Of a DNA stretch of 9,162 nucleotides, positions 7,062-9,162 are shown piece after piece. The notes beneath the pieces were generated by a model, which was not told the DNA's origin, ran no database searches, and saw nothing but the letters and a program-made list of their open reading frames with translations. This DNA comes from Ignavibacteriota bacterium (GTDB taxonomy: Bacteria > Bacteroidota > Ignavibacteria > UBA10030 > UBA6906): contig JACQVJ010000121.1 in the NCBI GenBank assembly GCA_016209805.1, forward strand, positions 1 through 9,162. Direction: 5' to 3'. How positions within the stretch are numbered: position 1 is the first letter of the stretch; each line of letters begins with the position of its first letter. A program made the position numbers and the translations under genes.

Positions 7062-7081
7062 TAACTATTTGCCTCAAGACG

Positions 7082-8236
7082 TTACGGCCGGCAGATCTTG
7101 CCCAGCACGACTTTTCTCTTCGCTCCCGTAACAGAAGGCATGTTCGTTGTAATACCAGCCATCGTTTCGTTGGCAAGGAGTGCGAAACATATCGCTTCCT
7201 TCGCGTCCGAAGAAACCCCCAACTCATCAATCAAGCGCACGCCCGCACCGGCAAAGTATCGACGCAGCTCGTCAAGGAAGAATCGGTTTTTCGAGCCACC
7301 GCCACTCACGATAACCTCATCGGCTCTCATCTTCTTCTGCACAAAACGTTTGTATCCCTCGTATACGGCAAATGCCGTGAACTGAGATGCCGTTGCAATA
7401 ATATCTTCACGATCATACCGTTTTGCTCTGCTGATGAACTGTTCGGCAAATTCTCTTCCGAATTCCTCCCTCCCTGTAGACTTTGGCAGCTTCTGCTTTA
7501 GATAGGGATGCCTTATCATCTGGTCGAAGAGGTCAAGAGAAACAGCTCCGCGCGATGCGGTCTCTCCGCTGTCATCGTACGGTTTTCCATAAAACTCGTG
7601 CATCAAAGTATCAACAACCATATTGCCGGGCCCCGTATCGAATGCGTACACCTGATCCGGTGTACAGTTCCTCGGCAGTACGGTCATGTTCGCAATCCCG
7701 CCGATGTTGAGGAGAAGCCTGTTCCTTGTCTTCGAGCGAAACGCAAGCCAGTCGAAATACGGAACGAGCGGCGCACCCTGACCGCCCGCCGCCATATCGG
7801 CAACACGGAAGTCACCAACAGTGCAAATCCCAGTGAGCGTGGCCAGCACAGAGGGATCTCCAATCTGCAGCGTTGAGCGGATCGGCTTGCCGAACATCCT
7901 GTGCGGCTTCGGGAGATGGCGGATGGTTTGCCCGTGTGAGCCGATGAGATCGACCTTTGATATCTTCACGCGTGCACGCTGCGTAACCGATCCCACTGCT
8001 TCAGCGTACAACTCCGCGAGAAGAAAATTCAGACGTGCAATATCATCGACACTGCTTGTCCCGGGGTTGGAGTTTTTTAGTAGAAGAGTCTTTAGACCCT
8101 GCGGAAACTGCTTCTCAACGAACGCGAGTTGGGTAAACCTTGTCGTTGCCCCATGCCCGTGCACCCGTAACAGCACAGCGTCGATTCCATCCAGCGATGT
8201 GCCGGACATCAGACCCACGATGAGTTTGGATTTCAT
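7082..8236 (-). CDS. anmK: Anhydro-N-acetylmuramic acid kinase
   Basis: The 384-residue product (family usually about 370) phosphorylates 1,6-anhydro-MurNAc with ATP, opening the anhydro ring to give MurNAc-6-phosphate, a cytoplasmic step in recycling the cell's own peptidoglycan. The sugar-kinase/actin-fold motifs are in order: GLMSGTSLDGIDAVL (8-22), IGSHGQTIRH (98-107), the signature ADMAAGGQGAPLVPYFD (146-162), NIGGIANMT (177-185), FDTGPGNMVVD (199-209), STGREEFG, VSGGGSKNRF and SSDAKEAICFALLANE near the end. The conserved Asp residues of the DMAAGGQGAPL and FDTGPGN motifs (Asp147, Asp200) and the glycine-rich nucleotide-binding segments are intact, so it should be active. ATG 8236 has only a weak, distant AGG upstream, but the homologous N-terminus starts here. 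The gene diverges from nfo. MurQ, the next recycling enzyme, is not in the window. Confidence 0.96.
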   Translation of the reverse strand: MKSKLIVGLMSGTSLDGIDAVLLRVHGHGATTRFTQLAFVEKQFPQGLKTLLLKNSNPGTSSVDDIARLNFLLAELYAEAVGSVTQRARVKISKVDLIGSHGQTIRHLPKPHRMFGKPIRSTLQIGDPSVLATLTGICTVGDFRVADMAAGGQGAPLVPYFDWLAFRSKTRNRLLLNIGGIANMTVLPRNCTPDQVYAFDTGPGNMVVDTLMHEFYGKPYDDSGETASRGAVSLDLFDQMIRHPYLKQKLPKSTGREEFGREFAEQFISRAKRYDREDIIATASQFTAFAVYEGYKRFVQKKMRADEVIVSGGGSKNRFFLDELRRYFAGAGVRLIDELGVSSDAKEAICFALLANETMAGITTNMPSVTGAKRKVVLGKICRP

Positions 8237-8351
8237 AGTTGGTTGTACCTGCCGGTGTATTGCAAGGGTTTTTCTCGAAGACCGTGCCTCTCAATGTGCG
8301 TGCTCCGATGGAGGGGTTGTCTGCGGCCGCTCACTTTTGTATCTTCGTGTC
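8237..8351. promoter_or_regulatory. Divergent anmK/nfo intergenic region
   Basis: These 115 bases must hold the promoters of both divergent genes. A candidate nfo promoter is listed separately. A palindromic GCGGCCGC (8323-8330) lies within its spacer. On the minus strand I found no anmK promoter I could support. Confidence 0.6.
8317..8345 (+). promoter_or_regulatory. Candidate promoter for nfo, implying a nearly leaderless transcript
   Basis: TTGTCT (8317-8322) and TATCTT (8340-8345) are separated by exactly 17 bases, each matching four of six consensus bases. The nfo ATG is only six bases after the -10 box, where transcription would start, and no Shine-Dalgarno sequence precedes it. The -10 box is identical to the one proposed before the Uma2 gene. 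Confidence 0.4.
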
Positions 8352-9162
8352 ATGAAATCGCTTCTTGGTGCGCATATGTCTATCAGCGGTGGGGTGCACA
8401 CGGCATTCGAGCGGGGTGCGAGCATTGGCTGTGTAACAATGCAAGTGTTCACGAAGAACAATAACCAATGGCGCGCACCAAAACTCACCGAAGAGGACAT
8501 CAAAAACTACAAAACCGCGGAGCAGAAAGCAAGGATTCATCCGGTTGTTGCACACGCTGCGTATCTGATCAACCTGTGCGCGACGAATTCCCAGACTCTC
8601 AACAAGTCTCGTTCGGCTTTTGTTGACGAATTGAATCGGTGCGAAGCGTTGGGCATCACTGCTCTGATTTTTCATCCCGGGTCGCACATGGGGGCTGGTG
8701 AACAGGCGGGGATTCACCGAATCGCCGACTCACTCAATATCGCTCATGAGAAGACTGCGGCGTTCAACGTGTTGAGCGCGCTCGAAACGACCGCAGGACA
8801 GGGAAGTGCGCTCGGGTTCAGGTTCGAACAGCTCCGGGAGATCATTGCGCGCGTGGAGGATGAGGATCGAATGGCCGTTTGTATCGACACGTGCCACCTT
8901 TTTGCTGCCGGGTACGACATCAGCACCCCTGAAGGATGGAACGACATGATGAAATCGTTTGATGCAATCATAGGGCTTGAGCGGATTGTTGCAGTTCACG
9001 TCAACGATTCCAAGCGGGAGCTGAACTCCCGCGTGGACAGGCATGCGCAGATCGGGCAGGGGTTGATCGGGCTGAGGGGATTCAGGATGTTGATGAACGA
9101 CATGCGCCTTGTCCATGTCCCAAAGATCCTTGAAACCGAGAAGAGTGAAGACATGCATGAAG
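8352..9162 (+). CDS. nfo: Endonuclease IV (AP endonuclease), C-terminus cut by the window edge
   Basis: The frame is open to the end of the window and gives 270 residues; the family is about 280-285 long, so only the last 10-15 are missing. Endonuclease IV cleaves DNA 5' of abasic sites and oxidised sugars in base-excision repair using a three-zinc centre in a TIM barrel. All nine zinc ligands are present: His68 (VAHAAYLIN), His108 (FHPGSH), Glu145 (LETTAGQGSALG), Asp179 and His182 (IDTCHLFAAGYD), His216 (VHVNDSK), Asp229 and His231 (DRHAQIG), and Glu261 (LETEK). The numbering nearly coincides with that of E. coli Nfo. The start MKSLLGAHMSISGGV is the expected N-terminus; an in-frame TTG at 8337 lies inside the candidate promoter and is not preferred. 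Identification is very secure. Confidence 0.97.
   Translation, partial: MKSLLGAHMSISGGVHTAFERGASIGCVTMQVFTKNNNQWRAPKLTEEDIKNYKTAEQKARIHPVVAHAAYLINLCATNSQTLNKSRSAFVDELNRCEALGITALIFHPGSHMGAGEQAGIHRIADSLNIAHEKTAAFNVLSALETTAGQGSALGFRFEQLREIIARVEDEDRMAVCIDTCHLFAAGYDISTPEGWNDMMKSFDAIIGLERIVAVHVNDSKRELNSRVDRHAQIGQGLIGLRGFRMLMNDMRLVHVPKILETEKSEDMHE

Larger units (their letters stand above)
6757..7081 (-). other. Leader/intergenic region between anmK and the receptor gene
   Basis: These 325 bases lie between the anmK stop and the receptor start, both on the minus strand, and should contain the receptor promoter and leader. I could not pick a promoter with confidence. Two structures are visible: a small hairpin at 7048-7061 and another at 6880-6899 (seven-position stem, one mismatch, six-base loop) in the likely leader. 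The receptor frame stays open without a stop back to TTG 7020, preceded by an SD-like GAGGAAGGTG, and the implied 88 residues include a hydrophobic stretch (PIYLITIISVFCSLLYF). I saw no tRNA or other convincing gene. Confidence 0.5.

Noticed and set aside
7055..7876. Plus-strand open frames of 148 and 122 codons inside anmK
   Set aside because: They are antisense shadows of anmK, whose motifs are intact on the minus strand.
8331..9158. Minus-strand open frames (128 and 142 codons) at the right end
   Set aside because: They are antisense to endonuclease IV, whose plus-strand frame contains all nine zinc ligands.
1..9162. CRISPR arrays, insertion sequences, attachment sites, tRNA/rRNA genes
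   Set aside because: I saw no spaced direct repeats, transposase or integrase motifs, terminal inverted repeats or tRNA/rRNA-like sequence on either strand by eye.

Overview
The window looks like an ordinary chromosomal segment from a bacterium of the Bacteroidota/Chlorobiota/Ignavibacteriota (FCB) group. The main evidence is an S46 dipeptidyl-peptidase and a large Oar-type TonB-dependent receptor, families typical of diderm FCB bacteria. Clear Shine-Dalgarno sites (AGGAGG before the receptor, AAAGGA before the peptidase) and sigma70-like -35/-10 boxes fit Ignavibacteria- or Chlorobi-like lineages better than classical Bacteroidia, which use such sites less. This placement is inference; there is no rRNA or other decisive marker.

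Layout, left to right: the C-terminal end of DNA gyrase subunit A (plus strand, 1-234) has an acidic tail containing an 11-A run. A purine-rich, lysine-coding stretch without a confident gene follows (235-529). Next are a secreted S46 peptidase (plus, 530-2689) and a small Uma2-family PD-(D/E)XK nuclease-like protein (plus, 2769-3326) with its own candidate promoter. A strong hairpin terminator sits midway between the Uma2 gene and the convergent receptor gene (minus, 3406-6756). A 325-base leader region separates the receptor from anmK (minus, 7082-8236). Divergent from anmK, across a 115-base promoter region, is nfo (plus, 8352 to the window edge), which lacks only its last residues.

The genes do not form one pathway. 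GyrA controls DNA supercoiling and Nfo repairs abasic sites. AnmK recycles anhydro-MurNAc from cell-wall turnover. The S46 peptidase trims peptides in the periplasm, and the Oar-like receptor is an outer-membrane protein. The peptidase and receptor could both serve peptide acquisition, but nothing in the arrangement (convergent, separate transcription units) proves this.

No mobile element, CRISPR array, tRNA or rRNA was seen, and I found no convincing new multi-gene system. The most unusual item is the gyrA end: the 11-A run lies where loss of one A would replace the acidic tail with a strongly basic tail of about 57 residues.
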